Assembly (NCBI GenBank): GCA_000482145.1 | Contig: AUXH01000145.1 | Coordinates: forward strand, 1-34,895 | Direction: 5' to 3' | DNA: 34,895 nt | Source of the DNA: Strigomonas culicis | Lineage: Eukaryota; Euglenozoa; Kinetoplastea; Trypanosomatida; Trypanosomatidae | Shown here: piece after piece, positions 1-9,657 of the stretch | Numbering within the stretch: position 1 is the stretch's first letter | Layout of the letters: every line of letters begins with the position of its first letter | The notes under the pieces: generated by a model | Databases searched by the model: none | Told to the model about the DNA's origin: nothing | Seen by the model: the letters and a program-made list of their open reading frames with translations, nothing else | Made by a program: the position numbers and the translations under genes

Positions 1-2
<2 letters not shown>

Positions 3-40
<38 letters not shown>

Positions 41-53
41 GTGTGTGTGTGTG
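3..53. repeat. (TA)n followed by (TG)n microsatellite
   Basis: An uninterrupted TA dinucleotide run (about 3-37) passes directly into a TG run (38-53). It ends about ten bases from the stop codon of the next gene, so on the coding (minus) strand it lies at the start of that gene's 3' untranslated/intergenic region. Length polymorphism is likely. No other function is visible. Confidence 0.95.
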
Positions 54-63
54 CCTGCACTTT

Positions 64-1992
64 TTACAGTTTCGACGTGGGATCAGCTGCGTGTGACGTG
101 GCACGTATCAGGGGGTCGCTCTTCGGTACGTCCTCGCTGCGGACGCGAAAGGCCGAGGGCTGGCTCGTGCCGCTGCTTGCGCCAGCGGTCGAGTGGAGTG
201 CCCCCCACTTGCGCTTGAAGACAGAAAGAAAACTCGTGCGCGGCGTCGGCGGCCCTGCGTCCCCGCCGGCTGGGTCGTAATGCTCATCGAGAAATAGCAA
301 GAAGGGGAACCCAAATAAGGTGTTTTGGGTTTGCATCCAAATGCGCGCGAAGGCGTACGAATGGAATTCAAAGCCGTTTTTAGCGCGTTGATGGTGATGA
401 TCGTGCTGTTTTTGTGAAAACAGATTTTGTATCAGATGGGTGACAATGTCCGTCGCCTGTAGTGTTAAGGACGAGTACATACAATCATCACTACTATCGT
501 TATTGTTATTATTATTATTACTGTTTTCGCCCCTCCTCATGGATGCGAGCGCCGCTTCCAACGCGACCTGCTGCTGCTCCTTCACCTCCCTTTTTATACG
601 ATGGACGGGGCCATACCGCTCGTTATCATCCTCATTATTACTACTCTGCTCACTGCGGCGCTGCTGCGGAGACGGAAGAGGAAACCTCGTCATGTAGTAC
701 CTGATCTGACCCCTCCCATCTGCACGCGTGACGAGCAGGTACACACATGAGGCGATGTAAAAATCCGCAATACACACATGCTGAGGACCCCGCGCATTGC
801 TGTTCTCGGCGGCAGTCATTGCGGAAGAAGATGCTGCATATCGCCCTAGCAGAGCATCGTAGCGCTCCAGTTTCTTTATCTCTTGTAGAAGGAAGCCAAT
901 ATCAGCCTTATTATTATTATTATTCAGTAAACGTAGCAAGGGATCTCGAAAGTGGGTTGTAACGTCGTAGAGTAGCTCCAAAAACGAAATATTCACATTA
1001 CGATTTTCATTATTATTATCTTCCTCGTAACAGTACAGAGCTTTTCGCTGCGAAGGAATAAAATGCTGTACGAACAACAGAAAGGATAAGGAAGGATTCC
1101 GTACTTCCTTTAGTACCTTTCTTGAAGTGATCTTTTTACTATGGTGAGCATTCCATGTTGTTTCCTCCACAACGGCCACATAAAAAATGTCCTCCTCGTC
1201 ACCTCTGACCCTTCCGTCTGCCTCGGACTGACCTTGATCCTTTTGGTTTTTGTTTTTGCCGTCCGAGGAAGTGACAAACTCCGCTCGGAAGGGCACTGCG
1301 AAGGCACGGCACAGCCACAGCAGCGTCACCGCGGCGGCGTCATTCTCATAGGCGTGCACGTACAGGTAAGGAAGGGACGTGTAAGGGTGTGATTGCTCCT
1401 GCTGCTGCTCCTGCAGCGCAAGGGACGACCGCTGCTTGGCGTTCGAGACAGCGGCATCAACGAGGAGTAGAAACGAATTGCTATTACTATTATTATAATT
1501 ATTATTACTGCTTGTTGCAGTAGTGGAATAGCAATACTTCTCAAAGAGTTGCGCGCACTCCAGGACAAAAGACTCCGTGGCGATGAGCAGCGTCACGTTG
1601 CCACCCAGCGTAAGCCATCGTCGATAGAGCATCTTCTTGTAATGATCGTACCACTTGGCGCGCAGCAGCTGCGCCGGCGTCGGCACGACGCTGGGATTGA
1701 ATCGCACCCGAGGCCGCCGCAGTGGAGCGTCCACCCGCTTCTCGCTTTCCGCCACGGCGGTGGACGCGTCGTCCGCGAGGAGGGGCGCGTCGCCGTAACC
1801 AATCTGCAGCTGCAGAACGATGAGGTTGACCTTCTCCGAAAAGGTCAGCTTTTTCCGCCAAATTTCATGTTGAAAAAATGAATTGAAATTGATAATGTGT
1901 ATGAAGTTTTCGGCTAGGAGCGTCTGATAGAGAGAGGGCACCTGCTCGTTATGGCTCTTATTATAGTTCGCAGAAGTATTTCTGTCGGACAT
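64..1992 (-). CDS. Hypothetical protein, 642 aa, Asn-rich tracts
   Basis: I do not recognise this protein. The first ATG is at 1990-1992 (MSDRNTSANY); the frame runs five codons further upstream to a GTG at 2007, but ATG is preferred because kinetoplastids start on ATG. The N-terminal ~50 residues look helical (a Phe/Ile-rich segment with NFNSFFQHEIW). Ordered-looking blocks follow near residues 110-160, 205-250 (YLYVHAYENDAAAVTLLWLC), 295-345 and 410-445 (CIADFYIASCVYLLV). They are separated by low-complexity inserts rich in Asn, Ser, Gln or charged residues. The C-terminal ~100 residues (FHSYAFARIWMQTQ onward) end in a Ser/Thr/Pro-rich tail. There is no signal peptide and no catalytic motif I can name. 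Base composition is lower in GC than in the GCN1 or PWP2 genes of the same array. Coding status is well supported by length and the alternation of ordered and repeat segments; function is unknown. Confidence 0.8.
   Translation of the reverse strand: MSDRNTSANYNKSHNEQVPSLYQTLLAENFIHIINFNSFFQHEIWRKKLTFSEKVNLIVLQLQIGYGDAPLLADDASTAVAESEKRVDAPLRRPRVRFNPSVVPTPAQLLRAKWYDHYKKMLYRRWLTLGGNVTLLIATESFVLECAQLFEKYCYSTTATSSNNNYNNSNSNSFLLLVDAAVSNAKQRSSLALQEQQQEQSHPYTSLPYLYVHAYENDAAAVTLLWLCRAFAVPFRAEFVTSSDGKNKNQKDQGQSEADGRVRGDEEDIFYVAVVEETTWNAHHSKKITSRKVLKEVRNPSLSFLLFVQHFIPSQRKALYCYEEDNNNENRNVNISFLELLYDVTTHFRDPLLRLLNNNNNKADIGFLLQEIKKLERYDALLGRYAASSSAMTAAENSNARGPQHVCIADFYIASCVYLLVTRADGRGQIRYYMTRFPLPSPQQRRSEQSSNNEDDNERYGPVHRIKREVKEQQQVALEAALASMRRGENSNNNNNNNDSSDDCMYSSLTLQATDIVTHLIQNLFSQKQHDHHHQRAKNGFEFHSYAFARIWMQTQNTLFGFPFLLFLDEHYDPAGGDAGPPTPRTSFLSVFKRKWGALHSTAGASSGTSQPSAFRVRSEDVPKSDPLIRATSHAADPTSKL
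503..522. repeat. (ATT)n tract encoding poly-Asn
   Basis: A nearly pure ATT trinucleotide repeat that reads as consecutive Asn (AAT/AAC) codons within the 642-aa hypothetical protein. A second short run of the same kind occurs near 907-925, and interrupted ones near 1005-1020 and 1485-1508. All are in frame, so expansion or contraction changes only tract length. Confidence 0.85.
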
Positions 1993-2124
1993 CGTGCACG
2001 CCGTCACGTCCTTTTTTCTCTTTTGATGTTTTCTATATATAGCTATGTAATGAACACTCTATTTAAATATACCCCTTTTTTTTGTAATTCTTCGGGGGTC
2101 GCGCATCCGAAGACAAAGTTTTTC

Positions 2125-2168
2125 CTTCCGAAAAGCAAACAGAGAGAGAGAGAGAGAGAGAGATGGAA
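2125..2168 (-). promoter_or_regulatory. Putative trans-splice acceptor of the 642-aa gene
   Basis: The + strand carries (AG)n at 2141-2163, flanked by further purines; on the minus strand this is a long (CT)n polypyrimidine tract. The first AG after it on the minus strand is at about 2125-2126, giving a leader of roughly 130 nt. This is inferred from the general kinetoplastid rule (pyrimidine tract, then first AG) and not from transcript data. The rest of the gap 1993-2574 is AT-rich with homopolymer runs and holds no gene that I can support. Confidence 0.5.
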
Positions 2169-2574
2169 ATACACATCACACTATTAGAATATCAAGAAGA
2201 AATCACTTCCCCTTTTTGCAGAGAGCAAACATATCCGAAATAAGGAATCAAGTAATGATACCATTTGGTATTTGTAATATGTACGATAAGAGAAGCATTG
2301 TAAGTCATGATGGAAAACGTTCCAAACAATAATCAAACCAGTAAAAGAAAAAAAAACGCAATGGAAAACACATGTCCGTATGAACCGATGTATCAAGTTT
2401 ATACAAAGTAGAAAAAAAACGTATGTATGTATAATAAAAGATTAGAGTACATTGCACGACGATGGCTAATTATACATACATCACCAGTTTGTCCATCTAT
2501 ACGTCCATCTATCTACATATGTGTGCGTTCTCTTTCTTTTCTTTTCCTTTATATCATAAAAGATGCGATGCTAC

Positions 2575-5500
2575 TCAGAGTACGCCGCCGAGCAGGCATA
2601 CCCGACCCATCTCGGAGGCCGCCAGTATGTACAGTGCGCACGACCGGTGATCTGCGCCGCCCCCCTCGCCCACAGGACGCGTATTGTGGCAATAATAAAA
2701 ACCGCAAACATCATTAACGACACCGCTTTTGAGGGCATCTTGTGGATGGGTTCGTGTCGGTTTTTGGTGGCTCTCGTTGGAATGGAGGGGGTACACATAC
2801 TGGACACGACATTGCTTTCCCTCGAAGGGTGTTGGCAGAGACACGGCGGAAGTCGTATCGCTTTCGGCTTCACGCTTCTTCTTCCGTTGCCTCTCCTCCC
2901 GGCGCTGCTCCGCAAGCGGTAGCAACGCCGCCGTGGGCAGCACCGTAAAAATCGTCTCGTAGCTCTTCAAGAGAGATTTTGCAAAACGGACCAATTGGAT
3001 GCAATCTTTCTTGTGCTGGTCGGTGCTCGCACCGTCGTCCCCCTCCCGTGCCGCGAGCCGCAGAGCGACACCATACGCGTCGTACAAGTGCTGCAGCAGC
3101 TGCGCGTGCGGCGAGGTTAGCGGCTCCGCGCCGCCCGACTCCATCCCGTCCGCGGGAAGGGAGGCGGAGGGGGAGACACTCGAGACAGACGGCGTCAGTG
3201 GCAGCCGCAGTCGGCGCCCCGCCTGCCGCGCACCGTCCCCCACCGCCGCCGCTGTTTGGGTCTCACCCGTGCGCAAGGGCTCCCGTGCATGTTGCTGCTG
3301 CTGCCAGCGGTAGATGGATTGGACCGTCTGCTGCAGACAGGCCTGCCACCGGCGCGCCGTGCGGCGCTCGGCCTCCCCCTTCGCCGGCTCAGGCAATGGG
3401 GATGGGACGTGCGCCGGCCTGTGCGCGTGGTGGTTCAGAAACAGCCGCTCTTCCACCGGCAGCCCCTTCAGCTGCTGCTGCACAAGGACCTCCCCGGTGC
3501 GCCCGTCGACCACGTACACCATCTCATTGAGTCCGCCGATGAGTAAGAGCAGGCGCTCGCCGCCCCCGGCGGACACCTCCTTATCGTCCTTGCACACGTC
3601 GTCGCTCGTCTGGACGTGTAAGAATTGACACCTCAGCGCGTAGATGGGCGCCTTGCGCTGAAGGTCATGATGCTGCTGTGAAAGGTGGCGGAAACAGTTG
3701 TGGAACGGGTGGTGGTACCCCGGCGGCAGCTGCGTCGGCGAGGCCAGCTGCAGCGGCGGCGGGCAAGTCGGACAGAGTGGGAAGCAGCACGTAAACTGCG
3801 AGTAGAAGACATCAAAGAGGAGCACCTGGTAGCTCCCCGCGAAGGCGCGCAGCGGCACGTCCCGCTTCGTGAACTGACGGTACGGGCCCACCGCCGCCAG
3901 GATGGCCGCATAGCGACCATTCGCGGCCGTGGGCGCGGGCGGCGGCAACCGTGGCGGCGCTTCTTCTTCGTTTTGCTGTTCGCGTCGCTGCGACTCGTTG
4001 AGGTCACTCGCGCGGCGCGCGGCCTGCGAGGGATGGTAGGCTGCACAGGAGCGGAGGCAGCGCAGCAGCCAGGCTTCTTCCGCAGCCTGCTGCGCCTCCT
4101 CCTCTTCTTCCTCCTCATCAGCAGCGCCATGCCCCTTCCTCGTCTTGCTCTTCTTCTTGTGCGTCTTGGCGTGGCGGTCGTCGTGCAGCTGGCGCACATA
4201 GTAGCGCACCCACTGCCGCAAGAGGGTCTCTTCCTCCTCCTCCGCCGCCCTCCGCGCGTGGTCCGACGGCAGCGGTGCGGTGTAGCTGTTCGCGATGGAC
4301 AGGAGCTGATAGAAGGGCCCGCTCGAGCTCTTACGGATGCTCCCATCGCTGCTGGTGCTGCTGTCGGGTCGGCTGACCTGTACGTGGGAGTGCTGCTGCA
4401 GCACACGCGCAATCTCCGGGAAGAAAAGCTGCGTGTGGGCCGGGTACTGCACAGTCGGGTAGTGCGCACTGTAGTACGCATGCGCGCGGGAGGCGCCGTG
4501 GTCCGCCGAGGCGGGGCTGCGCTGCTCCGACGTCGCACCGCTGCTGCTGCTGCTGCCGTCCAACTGGCTGCTCAGTGTGGATGCGGAGCGGGAGAGAAGA
4601 GAGGTGGAGGACGCACCGCTGCTGCCGGCGGAGGGGTAGCGACGGCGGCGACGCCGGTGCCGCATGTGCCGTTGATACTGTACTTCTTCGTACAGAAAAC
4701 AGTTGTACTGCGAGTTGACCGCCACGGTGGTGCGCTGGGATGCCGGGTGGGAGAAGGGCTGCTGCCGCCCCAGCGCGTGTTGCGAGAGAAGCCAGCGAAT
4801 GAGGGCGCGTCCTTTTTGGAGGGCGCTCATCGCAGAAAAGAAGCGAGGGCGATAATAGCGCGGATGTCGGTGCCGTTGTGCAGATCCTTCTGAGGCTTCT
4901 CCCGGCGCGTCCCTGTTGGCGCCTTCGGTCTGCCGCCACAGGCGGTAGAAGATGAGCCGGCCATCGTGCTCCAGCGGCACATACCGCTTTTCCATCAGCT
5001 CCGTCAGCCAATCCCCTTCCTCCTGCTGCTGCTGCTGCCCTTCGGCCTCTTCCCACTCGAGTGGTTTCTTGCCGCGACGCGCACCGCCACCGCCCATCGT
5101 TGCGCCGGAGGTGGGGCGTGCGTGGCATGGCTGTGGCGCGAAGCGCACGAGGTGGGCCCCGCCGCTGAAGTAGCTCGCTGGGAAATAGTTCTGTATCATC
5201 GGATACGACACGGCGGCATTGGCCAACCGCTGGTTCTGGCTCCGGCGGGCCTCGTCCTCCTCCTCTCGCTCGACCTCCGTCTTGAGAAGCGAGGGCACGA
5301 GCGGCAGCCCGCCCTCCTTCAGTGCGATGAGGTTGCGCTTGAGGTCGCTGCGGCTCGCGGCCTCGGCATCGAGGGAGGAGAAGCGGCGCGAGGTAAAGCG
5401 CATGCGCTCCACCCGCTTCAGCTCCGCCACGTACGCGGCGAGCTGCTTCCGGCTCCGCCGCTGCTGCTCCTGTTTCTGTCGCGGGTCGACAGCCGCGCGC

Positions 5501-8500
5501 GGCGGACGGTGCGGGCCGTGCCGCGCGTGCCACGGCCCACGCAGCAGGAGGGGGTTCTCCCACCGGTGCTCCCAGTACCGCTCGTCGCGATGGGCGTCCG
5601 CGTGCCTGTTGCGGCCGCGCCGGCTGGCGTGGCGCCCATCGAGCGGATGGGTGACGGGCTGAAAAAAGGGCGTGATGTCATACCTACTTGTGTGCGCCTG
5701 GCTGGCCGGCTTACTTCCATTGCGCGCGGCGTCGGATCGCGCGGAGCCGTGGTACTGGCCATCGTACACGCACAGCATGCCCTCCGAGTCGATCACGTAT
5801 ATACCGCTGTTGAAGTGAGAGTAGAAGTACGAAGATGCCGATGATGCGGCGAGCGGTGTCGAGAGCGGGAGCAGTGTCAGCAGCGCGGCGCAGGCAGGGT
5901 CCCAGCGGAGCAACACGTTGTCCTCCGTCAGGGACAGGCAGTGGTAGTGCGTCGCCAGGTGCGCCCGCGCGGTGAGCTTCCATGCTGCTGCTGTCTCGGC
6001 ATCCTTCCTGGTGGGATGCCGGCCGCCCTCCCTGTGCGACGAGGCCGCGTGGGCGTGCGCATCCAAGAGGGATGAAAAGAGGCGGAGCTCGCGGCGGTTG
6101 AGCACAACGAAGGGGTCCTCCGGCTGGGCAGGGCAGTCGTCCACGCTCTGCTGCAGCTCCACCCAAATGGTGTCTAAAATCTGCCAGCGATTGGAAAGAT
6201 GGGCGACGCTGTACAGTCGATCCGCATTCTTCGTTTGCTTCGTCGTCGCCTTTTTTTTACTCGCAGACGGCGCGCGCGTGTCGTAGTGCAGGGAGTACAG
6301 GCATACCTTGCCGGTGCCGGGCGGCAGCCGGCTGCGGAGGGCAGGGTGGTCGTCCTCCCTTGTGTCTTCTGCATCCACTGCCTCCTCATCACCGCCTTCC
6401 CCTTCTTCACCCGGCGCGCGTGCGACCTCCAGCTCCTCGGCTGCTGCTGCTGCTGCTTCTGCCGCTTCGCCGGCACTCCCACTGCCACTGCTGTGAGCCC
6501 CTGCGACTTCCCGCTGGTGTTGCGCCTCGCTGTACAATCGAAACTCGTCCTCCTTGGAGAGCATCGGCGGGTTGCACTGGACGGCTGCCACGACAAAGGT
6601 GCAGTCCGGGCTCAGCTTCAGTGTGTACTCCGCGGCCTCGTACCACTGCGGTCGGCGCGCGGGCGGCTGCTGCTGGTGCGGCACAAGATAGGGCAGGTAA
6701 TCGTGCAGGAGAAGTTCTTCTCCTTCTTCTGTGTTAAGAGCATTCATCTTGTTCGCTTGTTTGCCTTTCCCTTCCTCCGGCTCTGGTCGCCGCTGCGGCG
6801 GCACCCTCCGCTTCCCGTAGAGGATGAGGCGGCCGGTGGTGGTGAGCATCGCAATGACGTGCCCATCGGGGGCGGCGGTCAGTAGCTGCACTTCTTCTTC
6901 CACCTCATCCTTCGCGCGGTCGTACGCCGGTGCCGCACTGTTGCTGTCGTCCTCTTCTTCTTCTTCTTCCATCGCGTGAGCGGCTTCACTCACGTGACTG
7001 CCCGCCTCCACATGCGAGCCTTCGGCGGCGGAGGAGATGCTGGAGAAGGAGGCAACGGAGTGGAGGGTGCTCGCGGCCTCCGTGTCCGCGCCGTCCCCCT
7101 CCGACACGGTGCTGGCGGCGACCTCACGGTGCACCTCGACGTGCGTGATGGTGGCGCGCTTGTTGTGGCGGGTGCTGCTCGTCGCGCTGCCAGCGGACTG
7201 CAGCACGGCGACCGGCACGCGCTGCACCTCCGGCGTCATGGGGCGCGGTGCGCCGTTGCTGGGGTCGGCGTGCCGCGCTCGTGCGTCCCGCGGGGCCGCG
7301 GCTGTTGGGGCCCGCGCGCCGCGCCGCGCGAAGAGACCCTGGAGCTGGGCGTCGACCGAGGGCACCACCGCGACCGCGTCGCCCGTGGCGGCTCCCTCCT
7401 CCTGTGGGCGGCGCGGCAGCGGCGCCTCCAAGATGTAGTTTTGCTTCTCCCGCTGAGGGAACTGCAGAAGGTTGCGCTGCAGCGCCGGTTGGTTCATGAC
7501 GCGCTGGATGGCAGACGAGGAGAGGACCGACGGTGGCGCCCCCCACACAGCGGTCGCGTTCTTCGTTTGTGGAGTGGGGCTCATTAGTGTGTAGGGCAGT
7601 GCCTTACCTCTCAGAATACTTTTGGTGACATAGTGAAAAAGCGCATCTCTCTCGTTGTCGTCGTCGTCATCCTCTGGACGAGGTGAGTCACTACGTATCG
7701 CGTGGTGAGGGTGGCCGGTCAACACGGCACCCCACATGCACTGCGGTGTGCATGCCAGACACAGTGCATCTCGCAGTGCGAGGACCAGCGCCACTCCGCT
7801 GCTCTGTCGATGCGGCGATGCCAGCGTTAGCAGTAGGTGCGTGAGACACCATTCTATTTGCTTTGTAAAACCATCGCGTAGGTCCCGTAGCAAGGACTCA
7901 CTACTGTTGCTAATACTGTTATCAGTATAGTCAGCTACTCCCTTTTCGCCCCCACGCGCCGTTGCAAAGGCCAACGCGTGATGCAAGAGCAGGGCAATGC
8001 TATACACAACCGGTTTATGCATGCTCGTATCTTTTTTGTAGTTGGCGTGATGATGCACCCATGCTTCATACACAAAGAACAGGAGCTCTAAGGTAAGTCG
8101 AAAGCGCTGCACAAAGAGATGAAACGAAAATAGTTTCTTTGCTGTCGTGGAAAACAGGGAAAGCACGGACGACGCCGACGGATCACTGCTTTCTTCGCCA
8201 TTGCCTTTGTTTTCCATTTGCTCCGAGGGGTGCTTTGTGCGCTCGGCATTCAAGCAGGCTTCCTCGGTAAACAGCTGCAAGCTGTACGTGGTGAGCTGGG
8301 CGACGCTGTCCTGCCACCTCGCGATGCTCGTCTGTATCAGGCTCACCGTTCGGTCGTGCGACAGCCCCTCCTGCTGGTAGTGCTCCCGCACGTGGCACCA
8401 GAGGTCCTGCAGACACTGCTCCAGCTCGGAGGAGATGGTGAGCAGCAACATGCACTTGTTCGTACGGGCGTCTGGCACGGGCGCGCGCGCGCCGTCCAGG

Positions 8501-9249
8501 TGGTCCATGTCGAGATCACGGCAGAGCAGCGCTTGCGAGAAGAGCGTTTGCAGCCACAGCACGCGAGCCAAGGGTGTTATAATGTTCTGCATGTAATCAC
8601 TCGCTTTATTATTTCTCATGGCAGTGTCGGTATCATGGGACACTGGAAGGATGTGCTGCGTCAGCGTAAAGAGGACTTCGTGAAACGGTAAAGTAGGATT
8701 CGTCGATAAATCTGGATGATCGGGTGCGGAGGGGAGGTCATAAAACGCAAAAGGATGTCCAACCCACTGTACTAGAAGCTGCACAATTTCCTGTGTACGC
8801 TTCTGATCCGGTAGCGGTGCGCTCTCATGGGTGTCGAATACATACTTCTCAACATCGTCCAAGGATACATGTTCCGTTGAGGTCCCTATTGTGTGTCGTT
8901 CACTTTCCTCTGCTATCACCGTTTCGCTCGCGGTGGTCAGTGCTGCCATCACGCTCTGCGCTTCCTCCGCCTCCTGGGCACACACTTGTTCCTTTCTGCG
9001 TTCTGTTTCCCTTTCTTCTTCCATCTCTTCTCTGTGTTCGTGAGCATCCTGCTGGTGTGGCTTCGTATTCTCACTTCTTTCCGCCTCCCGTGCCTGCGTT
9101 AGCTCGCGCAGCATCTGTTCCGCTGTCTCCGGGAGCCCCATCTGCAGGAGCATCCGATGGAGGAGCGCCGCGTTGGCATCGTGTCCATCCGTATTGAGTG
9201 GCGCGTTAGTATTGCAATGGTGGTCGAGGAGATGGTCTGCTGAGTCCAT
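2575..9249 (-). CDS. Giant hypothetical protein (2224 aa), LisH-like N-terminus and beta-propeller-like segments
   Basis: A single uninterrupted frame begins at ATG 9247-9249 and ends in TGA at 2575. Residues ~26-52 (LLHRMLLQMGLPETAEQML) fit the LisH dimerisation helix pattern, followed by a Glu-rich, probably coiled-coil stretch to ~110. Residues ~125-560 form a mostly helical region. From ~780, segments resemble WD/quinoprotein propeller blades: VQLLTAAPDGHVIAMLTTTG near 780-800, GGLNEMVYVVDGRTGEVLV near 1895, and the extreme C-terminus LYILAASEMGRVCLL. These blades are separated by long Ala/Glu/Arg/Ser/Gln low-complexity inserts. LisH plus propeller is common in scaffold, ubiquitin-ligase adaptor and trafficking proteins, so a scaffolding role is a reasonable guess but only a guess. 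Codon composition changes sharply inside the gene (see findings). No family name can be assigned from sequence alone. Confidence 0.8.
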   Translation of the reverse strand: MDSADHLLDHHCNTNAPLNTDGHDANAALLHRMLLQMGLPETAEQMLRELTQAREAERSENTKPHQQDAHEHREEMEEERETERRKEQVCAQEAEEAQSVMAALTTASETVIAEESERHTIGTSTEHVSLDDVEKYVFDTHESAPLPDQKRTQEIVQLLVQWVGHPFAFYDLPSAPDHPDLSTNPTLPFHEVLFTLTQHILPVSHDTDTAMRNNKASDYMQNIITPLARVLWLQTLFSQALLCRDLDMDHLDGARAPVPDARTNKCMLLLTISSELEQCLQDLWCHVREHYQQEGLSHDRTVSLIQTSIARWQDSVAQLTTYSLQLFTEEACLNAERTKHPSEQMENKGNGEESSDPSASSVLSLFSTTAKKLFSFHLFVQRFRLTLELLFFVYEAWVHHHANYKKDTSMHKPVVYSIALLLHHALAFATARGGEKGVADYTDNSISNSSESLLRDLRDGFTKQIEWCLTHLLLTLASPHRQSSGVALVLALRDALCLACTPQCMWGAVLTGHPHHAIRSDSPRPEDDDDDNERDALFHYVTKSILRGKALPYTLMSPTPQTKNATAVWGAPPSVLSSSAIQRVMNQPALQRNLLQFPQREKQNYILEAPLPRRPQEEGAATGDAVAVVPSVDAQLQGLFARRGARAPTAAAPRDARARHADPSNGAPRPMTPEVQRVPVAVLQSAGSATSSTRHNKRATITHVEVHREVAASTVSEGDGADTEAASTLHSVASFSSISSAAEGSHVEAGSHVSEAAHAMEEEEEEDDSNSAAPAYDRAKDEVEEEVQLLTAAPDGHVIAMLTTTGRLILYGKRRVPPQRRPEPEEGKGKQANKMNALNTEEGEELLLHDYLPYLVPHQQQPPARRPQWYEAAEYTLKLSPDCTFVVAAVQCNPPMLSKEDEFRLYSEAQHQREVAGAHSSGSGSAGEAAEAAAAAAEELEVARAPGEEGEGGDEEAVDAEDTREDDHPALRSRLPPGTGKVCLYSLHYDTRAPSASKKKATTKQTKNADRLYSVAHLSNRWQILDTIWVELQQSVDDCPAQPEDPFVVLNRRELRLFSSLLDAHAHAASSHREGGRHPTRKDAETAAAWKLTARAHLATHYHCLSLTEDNVLLRWDPACAALLTLLPLSTPLAASSASSYFYSHFNSGIYVIDSEGMLCVYDGQYHGSARSDAARNGSKPASQAHTSRYDITPFFQPVTHPLDGRHASRRGRNRHADAHRDERYWEHRWENPLLLRGPWHARHGPHRPPRAAVDPRQKQEQQRRSRKQLAAYVAELKRVERMRFTSRRFSSLDAEAASRSDLKRNLIALKEGGLPLVPSLLKTEVEREEEDEARRSQNQRLANAAVSYPMIQNYFPASYFSGGAHLVRFAPQPCHARPTSGATMGGGGARRGKKPLEWEEAEGQQQQQEEGDWLTELMEKRYVPLEHDGRLIFYRLWRQTEGANRDAPGEASEGSAQRHRHPRYYRPRFFSAMSALQKGRALIRWLLSQHALGRQQPFSHPASQRTTVAVNSQYNCFLYEEVQYQRHMRHRRRRRRYPSAGSSGASSTSLLSRSASTLSSQLDGSSSSSGATSEQRSPASADHGASRAHAYYSAHYPTVQYPAHTQLFFPEIARVLQQHSHVQVSRPDSSTSSDGSIRKSSSGPFYQLLSIANSYTAPLPSDHARRAAEEEEETLLRQWVRYYVRQLHDDRHAKTHKKKSKTRKGHGAADEEEEEEEAQQAAEEAWLLRCLRSCAAYHPSQAARRASDLNESQRREQQNEEEAPPRLPPPAPTAANGRYAAILAAVGPYRQFTKRDVPLRAFAGSYQVLLFDVFYSQFTCCFPLCPTCPPPLQLASPTQLPPGYHHPFHNCFRHLSQQHHDLQRKAPIYALRCQFLHVQTSDDVCKDDKEVSAGGGERLLLLIGGLNEMVYVVDGRTGEVLVQQQLKGLPVEERLFLNHHAHRPAHVPSPLPEPAKGEAERRTARRWQACLQQTVQSIYRWQQQQHAREPLRTGETQTAAAVGDGARQAGRRLRLPLTPSVSSVSPSASLPADGMESGGAEPLTSPHAQLLQHLYDAYGVALRLAAREGDDGASTDQHKKDCIQLVRFAKSLLKSYETIFTVLPTAALLPLAEQRREERQRKKKREAESDTTSAVSLPTPFEGKQCRVQYVYPLHSNESHQKPTRTHPQDALKSGVVNDVCGFYYCHNTRPVGEGGGADHRSCALYILAASEMGRVCLLGGVL

Positions 9250-9386
9250 CTTTTCTCTCTCTCTTTTTTTTTTGGTGCTTGATTGTGTAGTTTCGAATCA
9301 AAATATATGAAGCAAATGCAAAGGAATCAAATAATAAATGAAAGCAGTTTTTTTTTTTTTGGTTCCTTTTCGATACTATAGATTTC

Positions 9387-9450
9387 CTGAAGGGGGAAAA
9401 AAAAACACTGACATACAAAAATCAAATAAAGAGAGAGGGGAGAGAGGGCG
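9387..9450 (-). promoter_or_regulatory. Putative trans-splice acceptor region of the 2224-aa gene
   Basis: Two purine tracts on the + strand (about 9427-9449 and 9392-9405) are polypyrimidine tracts on the coding strand. The nearest downstream AG on the minus strand is at 9387-9388, in a CTTCAG context, which would give a leader of about 138 nt. Inferred from pattern only. The remainder of the gap 9250-9657 is AT-rich, with a purine tract of the coding strand next to the ATG (9250-9273), and no other gene is visible. Confidence 0.5.
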
Positions 9451-9657
9451 ATATAGAAGAAATACCAAAATGATGAAAAAACAAAGCAACAGCACAACAC
9501 ACAAAGTTTCGCATGCGCACAACCATTTTTCTTTCGCTTCACTTCGCTTTTTATTATTATCATTCTTCACTGACAAAATAAAAAAGAAAAGAAAAGCAAC
9601 GATAACCATGTACGATACACGCTCCCACTCTGTCTCTCTGCTGCCACCTACGTCGCC

